Origin: Pelodera strongyloides
Taxonomy: Eukaryota > Nematoda > Chromadorea > Rhabditida > Rhabditidae
Direction: 5' to 3'
NCBI GenBank assembly: GCA_036852015.1
Contig: JAANDG010000032.1
Location: 310,001-374,000 of the forward strand
DNA: 64,000 bases
The notes under the pieces: model-generated
The model's database searches: none
What the model was told of the DNA's origin: nothing
Seen by the model: the letters and a program-made list of their open reading frames with translations, nothing else
In this document: positions 30,101-38,623 of the stretch, piece by piece
How positions within the stretch are numbered: position 1 is the first letter of the stretch
How the letters are laid out: every line of letters begins with the position of its first letter
Translations under genes and position numbers: made by a program

Positions 30101-32391
30101 GAGATTGGAGCACGTGAAGGGATATATCGACAATCTGAGAAGACATAATCCGATTGAAGGGGCCATCAGGTACGGTAGTTGAGAAATCTCTCTCTTATCT
30201 CTCTCTCCCTCTCTCTCTATATCTCTCTTTATATCTATATCTGTCTCTGACCCTCTCTCTCTGTATCTATCTCTGTATCTCTCTTTCTCTCTCCATCTCC
30301 TGCTCTCTGTATCTATCTCTGATCCTCTCTCGCTCATCCTCAGTCTCTGTCTTCATGCTTTCTACTGTTTTGAGAATAGTCGTACAGTACTACAAGTACA
30401 GTATGATTTTCCCATGCTGTTGATGTTTTGTTGACCTAATTTCGGCTGTACGCCGACATGGTATTTGTGTACCCCTTTCGCTAGTGTATATACTCCCGAT
30501 GCCCATAATTTGCAATTTGAGTGAAATGGGATCATGAAATCAAAAACATATTAATTGATCGCTTTTCAGACAAGGTCTCTGGGAGGCGGTGAGTGGCCAG
30601 ATCGATAATGCACTCACTACATATCAGAAGGTATTGGACACTCTGAAGGATCAATGGAGTCATCTGATTAGGATACGGTAGGTGGCATACTTGATAACAT
30701 ATGCTGTTGGTGGAGACATGCTGTGCTTTTTACCAACCGTTATGGAAACCGTGTTTCTTGCGTGACGTACCCAAACAAACAAACAAACAAACAAATATCT
30801 AAACTTTATCTACTGTTTTCCAGTGTCAACATGGCTGTGGGTGTGCTTCACATTCGACGTGGTAATTGGAGTTTTGCACGGTCGCATTTGGAAGACGCGT
30901 TGAGAGAGGCCACAGCAGCCAACATTGCATGCATGCGGGCCATGGTGAAGAGGAGGATCGCGCTTCTGGAGGTACTGTCGATCAGACTACAAACTACAAC
31001 GAAATGATCTTAGACTACATAGTTCTGTTCATTGAAACTACAACTTTACCGATATTCAGAAGAGTATGCATCTATCTACATATAGGCGTCCGTTAGCAAA
31101 TTACAGTAGGCACGGGCCGAACCATTAATACTCCTGAGGTAATCGAAGAGAAGGAACATTTTCTGAGTAACTTACCTATATCGGATTATCAGGCACTGAA
31201 CCGCTGAGTTCAGTTATCTTGCCAAGTTTTGTCTGTTCTTTCTCTACGTTTTGTTTTGTTTTTGTTTTTGTCACGCTAACCTTGGCCAGGAGTGAATTAA
31301 CTGAAACCGAAAACCCAGAGCAGGCCGGGCCGTGTATTTCAGGCACGGCACCCGCGCGGAGTTCAGATCTCTTGTGAAGACGGGTCTAACCTTAACCTTT
31401 TTTATATTTTCTCTTTTAGATCGAGGAGGGCTTCCTGGAGACTGCGGAGCGTGTGCTCAGCGAAATCAACGATGTTATTCTGGAGAAGTGCTCGAAAGTG
31501 GAAATCTCCCTCTACAGGGCAACCCAGATCCGGTTGGCGATTAAGAAAGGTGGGAAATGTGCTGGGAGCATTAAAATTGTCAATAATGACAATTCAACTT
31601 GGCGCGGTGCACTTTTCGATTGGCACGCGGCTGGTGCGCCAGAAGTGTGCTACGTTGTGGCGCTAAGGAAATTCCCCACGACCAGTAGTGTTTGGATTTT
31701 GTTTAGCGAAGATGATTTACCAATATATGTGTTTGGATTTTGTTTAGCGAAGATGATTTACCAATATATGTGTTTGGATTTTGTTTAGCGAAGATGATTT
31801 ACCAATATAACTCATCATAACGGAGCCTTGATTCGCTTTCTTTCAGACTCTGTTTCCAGTCTACCAGGGCGGATCGCTGCGTGGAAGACCTCCTCGGTGT
31901 TGGCCTGTGTCCCTTTATGGACCAAGGAGGCCCTAATCGTCGGAGCCGCCCATTTTGCAAAGATTGGAAGAAACGACTATGCGTAAGTTTTCCGTGCATT
32001 TATCACACAGTTTAGGTGGGGGGGGGGGGGGCGTGCATGGGGTGTTTATACTCTGCGCCGACGCCGCACGTCAAAAAATGTTCGCTACAAATGCGCGGCG
32101 CACCCTCCAGGGTGCGCACATGTGATTAATTCCAGTTGACACACTTGGCGGCGTAGCTCCCAGCTCCCACCCTCCAGGTGCGCCAAGGGTGTGCCATCTG
32201 GAATTCGACGCCCTCGCCGAGCAATATAGACTTTTTGGTCGCGGCGACGACGCGAAGTTTCACGTTGTGTGAACATGTATGTGCATGTGTGTGTTATTAT
32301 TGATGTTTGTTTGTTTAGTGGTCGTTGTGCTGCTGAATTTGCTGCTCTCGACAAGAAATTCCCTGGAAGATTGGACTGGATGCTTTTCTAA
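18107..32391 (+). CDS. ANAPC5 (apc-5): Anaphase-promoting complex subunit 5 (APC5), 22 exons
   Basis: TPR-rich scaffold subunit of the APC/C ubiquitin ligase that drives mitotic exit. Exons: 18107-18238, 23098-23187, 23643-23761, 24170-24287, 24519-24642, 24963-25066, 25436-25522, 26028-26185, 26642-26702, 27076-27174, 27357-27413, 27719-27814, 28250-28326, 29061-29199, 29464-29541, 29696-29809, 30039-30169, 30570-30677, 30824-30971, 31420-31549, 31847-31982, 32319-32391. All phases close, giving 792 residues (human 755). Alignment from memory with human APC5 supports the call: HLLEAIVHLRLRDVVSASRSLL in the middle, NPIEGAIRQGLWEAVSGQI, the TPR-like HIRRGNWSFARSHLEDAL and IEEGFLETAERVLSEINDVI, and an end like GRCAAEFAALDKKFP. 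The exon 3 and exon 10 acceptors were chosen by phase and are the least certain. Intron 1 is expanded to 4.9 kb by a retrotransposon. Confidence 0.85.
18377..18590 (-). repeat. 3' LTR of the Ty3/gypsy element (214 bases)
   Basis: On the minus strand it starts TGTTGGGAACAC and ends GGTCGCATCA, with an AATAAA (CTCAATAAACTAC) for polyadenylation. The distal 108 bases are repeated at 22975-23082 with no difference that I could see. Confidence 0.85.
18600..22847 (-). CDS. Gag-Pol polyprotein of the Ty3/gypsy element
   Basis: A single uninterrupted frame of 1,415 codons, with no frameshift between Gag and Pol. Domains in order: a charged coiled N-terminus with a retrotransposon Gag core (about 80-260), a CCHC zinc knuckle CYNCGEIGHYASNC (301-314), an aspartic protease with LDTGAD (about 374-379), reverse transcriptase with the YLDD active-site box, RNase H (TDHKPLL region), and integrase with its HHCC zinc finger (HPGATRM...CVPCQ), catalytic HIDFAGP and SDNGSQF segments and the downstream Glu in a GQAERFVDT context. 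The tail is acidic (DSDSDSDTD). The order RT-RNase H-integrase is diagnostic of Ty3/gypsy. No envelope frame is present. The frame looks intact, but the element has lost its 5' promoter, so independent expression is doubtful. Confidence 0.93.
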   Translation of the reverse strand: MVFEYRMSPGAEKTALEEQQKLFKEQQKLIKELLEDSRKRDQDSRKRDEDAKNREERLLKLLEQRSGAASSGGAPLASMLGDRITIFEYDADGGVTFTKWFQRFEDIVTAEGGGLSEAEQARLLISKLNDRAYARLSNVVAPKRIKDLPIKELSQELEKLFGEKSTIFRRRYNALRTTRQPGESYREYASSVNRMCEAALLKDMKEQDFKTLLFVGGLQQPEDSELRKRLLRKLEVTETCQLEDLLVECDSMQTLIKDAARIGGDEQVSEVNKVMNQRRRNWKSNPSKEAISEKPTVRGACYNCGEIGHYASNCQRKVGRGRPAQQPTQRKWRDGKRGGPAYAKKIEEDESIVIAATRKMVEVNIGSQRVEMQLDTGADVTLIDRSTWRSLGSPTLESVDTKLKAANGTPIAVMGRLRTDFACKEFSGHGSCYVTEDIKLLGIDWIDQLPPFKETFDTMCCTVKATELTEGLRREFPDVFKKELGRCSKMKARFVLKKDAQPIFAAKRKIPFAVEPLVMKEIDRLVEQGVVSPVEYSRWAAPIVAVKKKTGAVRVCSDFSTGLNDALELHRHPLPTAEEIFAQLNGGKYFTQIDFADAYLQIEVEESSKELVTITTQKGLFRYNRLPFGVKSAPGIFQQVMDSMIAGLEGCAAYLDDVIVTGGSLEEHNRNVRNLFERINDYGFRVRLEKCSFAQRQIRFLGHVIDKDGRRPDPEKIAAIKNMPEPKNLQQVESFLGLVSYYSSFVSDMRSFRAPLDALKKKDTEFVWSKDCKEAFEKLKEVLQSDLLLTHYDPKMEIVVAADASDYGIGAVISHRYPNGMEKAIWHCSRALTPAEKNYGQIEKEALALVYAVRKFHRYIYGRPFMLLTDHKPLLAVFGSRKGISVHSTNRLQRWSLVLLAYDFKIQYRSTTSFGQADALSRLIATQHVPEEDIVIGMIEDDVAAVYLDAIRTLPVMQKDIRAAMEKDHVLPNIVESVKTGRWCQGKPGSALHNFHSRRMELSIFEECLFLGRRIVVPHSLQGRVLRMLHDGHPGATRMKMLARNNVYWQGMDKDIENLVKSCVPCQSAAKMPLKNELKPWPDCSRAMERIHIDFAGPMEGRMYLVVVDAYSKWPEIREMTTTSATATIKEVGKIFAQFGFPEVLVSDNGSQFTSKEFEEYCRRSGIKHVKTPPFHPQSNGQAERFVDTFKRTLKKLKGEGTTAEMLQKFLMTYRSTPCTSSPGKRSPAENFIGRPLRTPLTTLSRTSRRSVKEENHLPEERRTKMEEQFNRHHGARNKELTEDALVYARDYKNPAKPTWIPARVLRKIGRTIYEVITTDGRTWKRHMNQLRKRYNEDVLPTMWEDFDLKQEDTQPADGSTSTAIDVTGDISTGWDDSDSDSDTDAGTTYRRPTRNCGPPKKLVMDPSNKKYSFN
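22955..22974 (-). promoter_or_regulatory. Candidate tRNA primer-binding site of the retrotransposon
   Basis: Directly inside the 5' LTR the minus strand reads ATTGGCGTTCAAGGATTC. The TGG matches the CCA end of a tRNA. The priming tRNA could not be identified from memory, and the complement does not fit a standard acceptor/T-arm register exactly. Confidence 0.4.
22975..23082 (-). repeat. Truncated 5' LTR of the Ty3/gypsy element (108 bases)
   Basis: Matches only the 3' half of the other LTR. The U3 part, with the promoter, is absent. The repeat stops 15 bases before APC5 exon 2, so almost no host intron is left on this side. It could reflect a deletion or integration of an incomplete cDNA that began near the RNA start. 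Confidence 0.85.
23817..23938. mobile_element. Small MITE with GAGGCC ends (copy 2)
   Basis: Starts GAGGCCATATTCACCACT and ends with the inverted AGTGGTGAATATGGCCTC. Length is 122 bases, with a CCCTCGGGAAAATATTCCCT-type interior. It lies in APC5 intron 3. Confidence 0.8.
26220..26391. mobile_element. GC-rich MITE with about 30-base inverted ends
   Basis: Left end GGCGCGCAGCTCGGACATAC and right end GTGTCCGCGCTGCGCC are imperfect inverted copies that continue through CGAATCCGCG / CGCGGATTCG. It is short, non-coding, and more GC-rich than its surroundings. It lies in APC5 intron 8. Confidence 0.65.
26850..27022. mobile_element. Palindromic TTAA MITE, family B (copy 2)
   Basis: 173-base near-perfect palindrome bordered by TTAA, almost identical to the copies at 12201 and 50964. 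It lies in APC5 intron 9, about 50 bases before exon 10. Confidence 0.9.
27500..27672 (+). repeat. (GA)n-rich low-complexity tract
   Basis: Imperfect GAGA array with GTGAGG and ATTGAGAG interruptions, in APC5 intron 11, ending about 45 bases before exon 12. Confidence 0.85.
27972..28180. mobile_element. Diverged TTAA-type MITE remnant
   Basis: Starts TTAAAGCGGTATAAGAGCCGG and contains two CCCCGCTTTATG ends in tandem, each preceded by GTTTCAAA.GACGA. It looks like a family A relative with a duplicated right end. Boundaries are approximate. Confidence 0.5.
28551..28682. mobile_element. Small MITE with GAGGCC ends (copy 3)
   Basis: Starts GAGGCCGTATTCACCAA and ends TTGGTGAATGCGGCCTC, with inner GCAGGGAGCCCTCCCT / AGGGAGGGCTCCCTGC inverted repeats. 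The core matches copy 1 at 15077. It lies in APC5 intron 13. Confidence 0.8.
28938..29012 (-). other. tRNA-like element with A and B boxes
   Basis: The minus strand reads GCGTAGTGGTTAACGC (A box and D-arm-like hairpin) and later GGGTTCGATTCCC (B box and T arm). The segment between has no 5-base stem with a 7-base loop, and the acceptor strands do not pair, so it is not a canonical tRNA. Possibly a SINE head or tRNA relic. It lies in APC5 intron 13. Confidence 0.55.
30183..30345 (+). repeat. (TC)n-rich low-complexity tract
   Basis: TCTCTC array with TATATC interruptions in APC5 intron 17, beginning about 15 bases after the donor. Confidence 0.85.
31687..31809 (+). repeat. 42-base tandem repeat, three copies
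   Basis: GTTTGGATTTTGTTTAGCGA plus GATGATTTACCAATATA is repeated three times without visible change except at the very end. It lies in APC5 intron 20, ending about 38 bases before exon 21. The near identity indicates recent expansion. Confidence 0.9.
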
Positions 32392-33349
32392 TTTAACCTA
32401 TATTCCTCGTCATACTGTACAAATTAGCATATTAGGTATGTAATGGGATGAGTTCGTATGGTCGTGAGAGTGTTGGGACATTTTCTTAATTTAAAGAACA
32501 TAGCCTTGTTCAATAAGAAGTGCTTATTTAGCAACCTTATTTATGTGTTCAATATAGATATGATACCTGTGCGTTTGCTCTTTTTTCGGATTGTCTCTTT
32601 TGTTAGATTATGTTTATAACTTATTGAATCATGTATAGTACAGGTTTTAAGGAGACGCTCTTAAAAATGATCTCTGTATGTCTGGTATATTTTTGTAGAG
32701 TCTCTGATTATATACTTTTCAGTTTTTGTGCTTTTTGTCGTTTTTATCATTTCCTTTTCTAACTGTGCAATTATCTATTTTTAATTGTGTTTTACATTGT
32801 GATGTTTCGACTGTAGTTTTTTTTTCTGCATTCTGCTCATGCTCACTACGGTCATTTTTGTGAATAATAAGATATCGTGTATCACGCGGTGTACTCCTGA
32901 GATTCTCCAGTTAATTGTATGTTTGTTGAGGTTTCGAGTATGTAAGGTTTGCCCAAGACCTTACAACGGAAACATTAGGTCAAGGTATCAGCTCGCTGTC
33001 TCTGGGTCGTTTCTTGCAGGGGGCGCCTCCAATCTCGTTTTCTTATCTGCTTCAGTTTCTTCAGACGGGACTGGACACTGGACCACCACAGTTAGAGCTT
33101 CAAAATTGGAAAAAAAATGTGTCCTACCACATTTGAGACGGGGAATCAGATATATTGAAACATCTACACTTACACAGCTTGCCACATAGCTGGTTCACGG
33201 AGCCCACCGACGTCTAAGATGCTAAAAAAAACTTTGACAAACCTTATCTGTTACAGTGGCGCTAGCTGAGGTTCAGCATCGGCTATGATTCACGAGAAAG
33301 AGAAAAGAATATATGGTTAATTGGAAGACAATGAAAATAGACGAGGTCA

Positions 33350-33800
33350 TGCAGAGCTCCTATATATTGAACATCTACACTCCTATGTATTGAAACGTAT
33401 GTTGAACATCTACACTCTCATATATTGAAACGTATGTTGAACCGGTAGGTGAACCTGCCGGTGGATCAACGACAAATCATGAAACTTACTACTCGTGACC
33501 GCCTAGACACTCTCATATATTGAAACGTATGTTGAAGATTCACACTCTCATATATTGAAACGTATGTTGAACATCTACACTCTCATATATTGAAACGTAT
33601 TTTTTTATTTATATTTTTTCAGCTCTGTAATTTGGGCAGCTATATTTGGCAGTTGTGCAAGATGGTTTAGCAGCCCTGTATGATGGGCAGGCTGCGTTTG
33701 GATGGTTTGGCAGCTCTGCAAAATGGTTTGGCGGCGGGCAGCTCTACAAGCCCTATATATTGAAAGATTAACACTCTCTTATATTGAAACGTTTCTTGAA
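33350..33800 (+). repeat. Tandem array of about 35-base units with an 18S rRNA-like insert
   Basis: Units of CACTCTCATATATTGAAACG plus TATGTTGAACATCTA recur at least seven times. Between units, 33445-33468 reads GTAGGTGAACCTGC..GGATCA, resembling the 3' end of 18S rRNA. The array then gives way to GGTTTGGCAGCTCTG-type repeats (33650-33745). Confidence 0.8.
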
Positions 33801-35284
33801 AATTTCCATTTCCACGGTTTTATTAGCAAGTAACAAAAAAAGTTAGTAAACAAAGAAAATAATTGACAGGAAACATGAAGGACGAGTTAGATGTAGAGAG
33901 AGAGCGAGAGAGAGACAGAGAGAGAGAGGAGAGACTTCAGCGCAATATCCTTCAACGCATTTCTTGTTGGACAATATGTGCCCCTCCATTATTACTTATT
34001 GACTTGATACTGGATGTTGTCGTCTTGAAACGGATAACGCGTAGAAGTCTTCTCCTGTAAGCCTGAAAGTAGATAATTAACGGCAGTGATAGAGCTAATT
34101 AATTAGCGGCTAAGGGAGGAAATACCATCGTGTCCATTGGTGAGGCTTGAGAACTAAAGATAAAAAAAAAGATAAAGTGTACCGGGTTATATCAACCGAA
34201 TCCGCAGAAACGGTGCACCTGGGTCCGGTTCATTTCTGAAGCCGGACGAACTGGCCTTTAAACTTCCCGGAGGCCAATTTTCTCGGGAAGCCGATTTATC
34301 TCCGCCGGTTTTACCCAGCTACCAACTTTTACACCTTTGGTGGAGTGAAGAGGTTCCGGGCCGGGCTCGACCGGTGGCGTGGAACAAGGCTAACTTGAGA
34401 ACTGCGCCATAGAAACTTTGTCGGTGTGCGACAAACCAGTGGTCGCTTTCTTTGGAAAAGCCAATCGAGAGAAAACGTTGGACCGATGTGAGTCAGGAGC
34501 CCTAGTGGACCTTGAACAACTTTTCCCATGTGCGCGAACCTTTGGCGAAACTGTGGCGCCCACCCTTTCGTCATATTCACTATTCAATTCACCGACGGGG
34601 AATATTGTCGTTTCCATGCGACTCTCACGTACAATACTATTTTGGGAACATAGTGGTTAATATGGCTTCTGGGCACCTTACTTTTTTGGCCCTTTTCGGT
34701 CTGGCCTTACTATGCGATGTTTATTTTATATGTAACTAACCGTGAAGAGGCAAATGATTGTTGTGGCGTCGATAAAACCGTAGATTGACACGAGAATCGG
34801 TATGAGATGCACGAGCCACGGGGGGATTCCTGAACATATTGTTTTATGAAGCACACGAACCTTATCGTAAACTAATTGAACCTAGTATAAACTTAAAATG
34901 ACAGGCCCACGAGAAAAAAGTTTTCCTCAATTTAATTGTACAGAATGCCCGGAACTTCAGATATATTACAGTGGACAACGATTTCTTTGCACCTAGAACT
35001 CGCAGAGTTATTCCCCGTCAAACAGTTCGGCCAGGTACCGTACTAGTTTAAAAGCCACTTGTTAGTATTGGTGTTCTTATTACTGTCCCTTTGGTCATTA
35101 TAAAAACCAGGAGCGCACTGGCAGCCTTATTTCTCAACACAGAAATTTATTTTTAAGCGGTTAACCTTCTTACCATCTCCATAATGGCGAAACGCTAATT
35201 TGATTTATGATTATAGACTATTAAAAGGCACATTTCTACTCAAGATATTTTCAGATGTAGCATTAGCCTGGTGTGAGCCTAACA

Positions 35285-35348
35285 ATAAGCCTAAGCCTAA
35301 GCCTAAGCCTAAGCCTCAGCCTAAGCCTCAGCCTAAGCCTAAGCCTAA
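35285..35348 (+). repeat. Interstitial telomere-like repeat (GCCTAA)n
   Basis: About ten consecutive hexamers, mostly AAGCCT with two AGCCTC variants. On the minus strand these are TTAGGC, the nematode telomere unit. Flanks are AT-rich unique sequence. Confidence 0.9.
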
Positions 35349-36052
35349 CAAAATAGACTGTTCCAATGTTACACCTCACCGCATATTTGATCATTCTGAA
35401 CAGTTGAACTGTTGAACAAGGTTAGCATCACTTTTTTTATGATATAAAAACCTAGAAACTAATTGGAAATTCTTATTTTTATTTTTATTATTATTTGAAC
35501 ACATACCCACGGGACCTCCCCAGACTGTAGCGAGACACGGTATGTACTCAAAGATGAGAGGGATTACGGCCTAAATTTAGAATTCGAACAAAGATTAATT
35601 AAATCGAATCTCTGTAATTGGCCATGAACTCTTAATTTACACAATTTCACAAAAAAAACTTATTCTATAAACGAACAAGTTTAGCTGTCTGTCTGTTTGA
35701 TTGTGAGGGTTCACGTTACGAAAAATATACGTTTCGTATAAGTAGGACAACGTTTCATGCGTCTCAAAACATGCGTTTTCGTGCATGATTAGGTAAACTT
35801 TGGAAGATACGTTTCGGCAGTTTCATATAAGGATGTAACGTTACTTCGATAATGGAAAGTCGCCACAGGGGGCGTTAGCAGACTGTTTGTTGAGCATATA
35901 AGTCTAGTGAAGTCCTTAGATTCCGTCTTTGCAAAGAATGTGAAAGGAGTATATTTTTTGGACTTCTATACGGAAACACACGTTTTTGTAGTTTGTAGTA
36001 TCAACCCAGCTCAAAAACTAATACCAAATTACACTAGAGTAGACATGTTCAC

Positions 36053-38489
36053 CTGTGCTAATAACAGACGAAGAAGTTGGTATTGAAGACGCTTCGCTTG
36101 AGGGCTCGAACTCGACTTTCGCACGTAGGAATACCCAAAATAAAATACGAATTATACAGAAGGTCATGAACAATTGCGCACGCACAAGCATACACGCAAA
36201 CGCACACACACACGCATGCACACATGCGCACACACACGCACACACGTAAACACACACAGTCCTGCACACATGCACACACACGTACACAGGTACACACACT
36301 TGATATAAACAAAAAAATCAGCTTACAAGTTCAAGCACCCCACTAAAATGACCGAATACGCCACAACAAGAATGGCCATGCAACCAAGCGATCCCACAGT
36401 ATTATTCCAAAGAACCTCAGAGGTTCCATTACTGTGGAGTACCTGTAAAAATATGGAAAGTAGTAAAACAATTTATGGGAGCCTATGTTTCATAGTAAGA
36501 AAAAATTCCTAGTTCTATGGTCTGAATTCTAAAACTCGATGCTCTAGCAGCTAATTTTGCAACCAAACCAAAAAAGCAAGTGCGTGCATTGAATGTAAGA
36601 ATCGTATCTTAATTTTTTTGGTGTTTGACATTTGACTCTTTGACATAGGGTGATTGGGTGATTCAGTAGTATAAAGTAAGGCTATCCGCGTACCTTATAA
36701 ACTGGTCCCAGGTACCCCAGGTTCTGAGTGTGTACGTCATATAGCTCCATTGCCTGTTGTTCACTCAACTGTTCACGCAATGGCGAAGGCTTAAATAGTA
36801 TTTTGAAAATCAAATATACTGTAATATTAAAGTGGTATGGCTGGTTTGGACAATTTTTTGGATCCTGTGTATTTTTTCCTGCCAATTCCCAGTCTGGACG
36901 AGATTCAACACAATGTATCTAATAACTAACTGACTATCGCAACCGTGAGATTTATGCCGAATCATTTAATTTTTATTTTGTATCACGGCTCTGGGCCGTC
37001 CATCCTAGCACATAATGGGACACAATTAGCATACAGTACATGGAAACCAAATTGTTTTTCGTCTTATCTTTGATTTACTACTTTGAATTTTAAAACAATT
37101 GAACTCTCTCATCATCTCTTATGGCATTGCGCTCTTTCTAAGAGTCTAATAAACATTTAAACAATTCGCGGACGTCTCCTTACCTTCATTGAATACAGAC
37201 AGCATAACACCCATAATGCGCCAAATAAAAAATGACTTATGGAAATCAGAGTTATCCATCGCCAATCAAAGATGAGAAATTTCCAATTTCTGAATGTTTA
37301 TGTTATTTCGATATATTATATTACTTGCTTGTTAATAGTTTTAATTGTCTCGTTGGTCAATCTGCGCGGTAAAAGGGAATATGATTACCCAGGCCATAGA
37401 AAAAGGCCATAGAAAAAGCGGCCACAGAAAAACCGTTTGAAAAACCGGTCACAAAGTGGTTTCAAAAAAAAAAAAAAACGATTTGGTGACCGGTCACTGA
37501 CCATTTGGGACCAGAGTTTTCTAGAAAACTTGGTCACGACAAGGTCGCAAAATGGATTCCTCCGTTTCCTTTGCTATGCAGCTAACAAGTTCCAAAAGTT
37601 CTACTGTGAAAGTAAAACTCGCACCCCGATATCCCCACATATCTATAGAGACAGTGTATCGCCAGCAGTGTGATTGACATTGTGAACGAGTCGACGTATA
37701 ATAAAGTGCCAATAAGTGAAGGCCAATATCCATAAACTTGTAATCGCTTGCTGAACATTAGAAACCCCACCTCGTCCACTATATAGCACTGAAAATTCTG
37801 ATTAAAGCGAAATACCGGCCGGTTTTTGAAACGCATCGCGGACAATTGAAGTCTTACGTACTATGCTAATTTGCTCGAATCTAGCTCGATTTTTTATTCT
37901 AATTTATGTTCATTTGCATAAGCTGCATAAGAATGCTGGTCTTATTAGATGTTTTCAAAAACCGGCCGGTATTTCGCTTCAAATGATATTTGACAAACAG
38001 ATTTCGGAAGCACTAGAGCTAGTTGCGCCAGCAAAGATTCGAAATACGGGCTAATTTCAGAACGTAGAGCTCACAGCTTTAGTATTCAATTGTTCGAACA
38101 CTTTCTACCGGCGTCTCTCATTCTCTTGATTTCTCTCGATATTAAACTGGAATCGTAGTTACTTGTAACTTTGTATCAGCTTCTCGGTGATTGGATATCA
38201 ACTTCGCCCATATATACATGCTAAGAGGTATAACATGCGGTTTGTGAGACAACATCATACGACACTACTTACCATATCCAGCACTCCTTGCAACAGCGAA
38301 TAGTAAATGTTATAAATAGCGGTGACAGTTAAAATCCTCCCATACCCCTCCGATACAGCCCTTTTGTCGGTCGAAAGCATATAAATTAGGACAAAATTCA
38401 TAAGAATCCCAGCCACGCAACGGGTGTTCACAAAAAAGCTTTGCACGTCGAGGTACATTTTGGGGCAAGTGTGAGTACAGTCTGCAATT
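36053..38489 (-). CDS. Nematode-type 7TM chemoreceptor, 3' end not found (possibly a pseudogene)
   Basis: A minus-strand gene model joins by phase: 38489-38273 (a likely start is the internal ATG at 38458), 37788-37625, 37289-37184, 36918-36694, 36442-36327 and about 36113-36053. Hydrophobic helices follow in order: [14 protein letters not shown] (TM1), [18 protein letters not shown] (TM2), a long TM3 exon ending in [31 protein letters not shown] (TM4), an extracellular loop with [10 protein letters not shown], then [17 protein letters not shown] (TM5) and the cytoplasmic [17 protein letters not shown]3 ending in YRY, and the LQ.QL box after TM5, recall the nematode Str-superfamily chemoreceptors. 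TM6-7 and a stop exon could not be found below 36053. The acceptor of the last exon is weak and lies beside a (CA)n tract, so the gene may be broken. Confidence 0.6.
36180..36298 (+). repeat. (CA)n microsatellite
   Basis: CACACA/CGCACA array with scattered ATG and GTA interruptions inside the last visible intron of the chemoreceptor gene. Confidence 0.9.
37802..37982. mobile_element. TTAA-flanked MITE, family A (copy 5)
   Basis: Ends AAAGCGAAATACCGGCCGG ... CCGGCCGGTATTTCGCTT. The right border is TCAA instead of TTAA. The left border lies about 13 bases from the acceptor of the TM3 exon of the chemoreceptor gene. Confidence 0.85.
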
Positions 38490-38588
38490 CTGAAATAGTA
38501 AAAATGAAAAGAAAGACAGGGCACTCCGAACGGAAACTTTTTAAAAACGAATAGATGAGTTAATTAAGGTGTTAAGCTGGGGATATTG

Positions 38589-38623
<35 letters not shown>

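Larger units (their letters stand above)
32392..36052. other. Gene-poor spacer between APC5 and the chemoreceptor gene
   Basis: No gene is recognised. It contains the APC5 3' UTR (no canonical AATAAA near the stop), a tandem array at 33350-33800, a short GA tract at 33890-33930, a GC-richer block at about 34190-34580 that matches nothing I know, and a telomere-like repeat at 35285-35348. Open frames here are short and lack recognisable composition. Confidence 0.6.

Noticed and set aside
30035..30423. Open frames rich in Ser/Leu or Arg/Glu on both strands
   Set aside because: They come from the (TC)n tract in an APC5 intron.
34970..35034. Possible + strand exon between TTACAG and GTACCG
   Set aside because: An isolated 63-base frame with no partner exons and no recognisable protein. 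Splice-like borders alone are not enough.
35200..35415. Open frame with repeated Lys-Pro
   Set aside because: The KPKPQP run is the translation of the telomere-like hexamer array.
36018..36312. Cys/Val-rich open frames on the minus strand
   Set aside because: They are translations of the (CA)n microsatellite.
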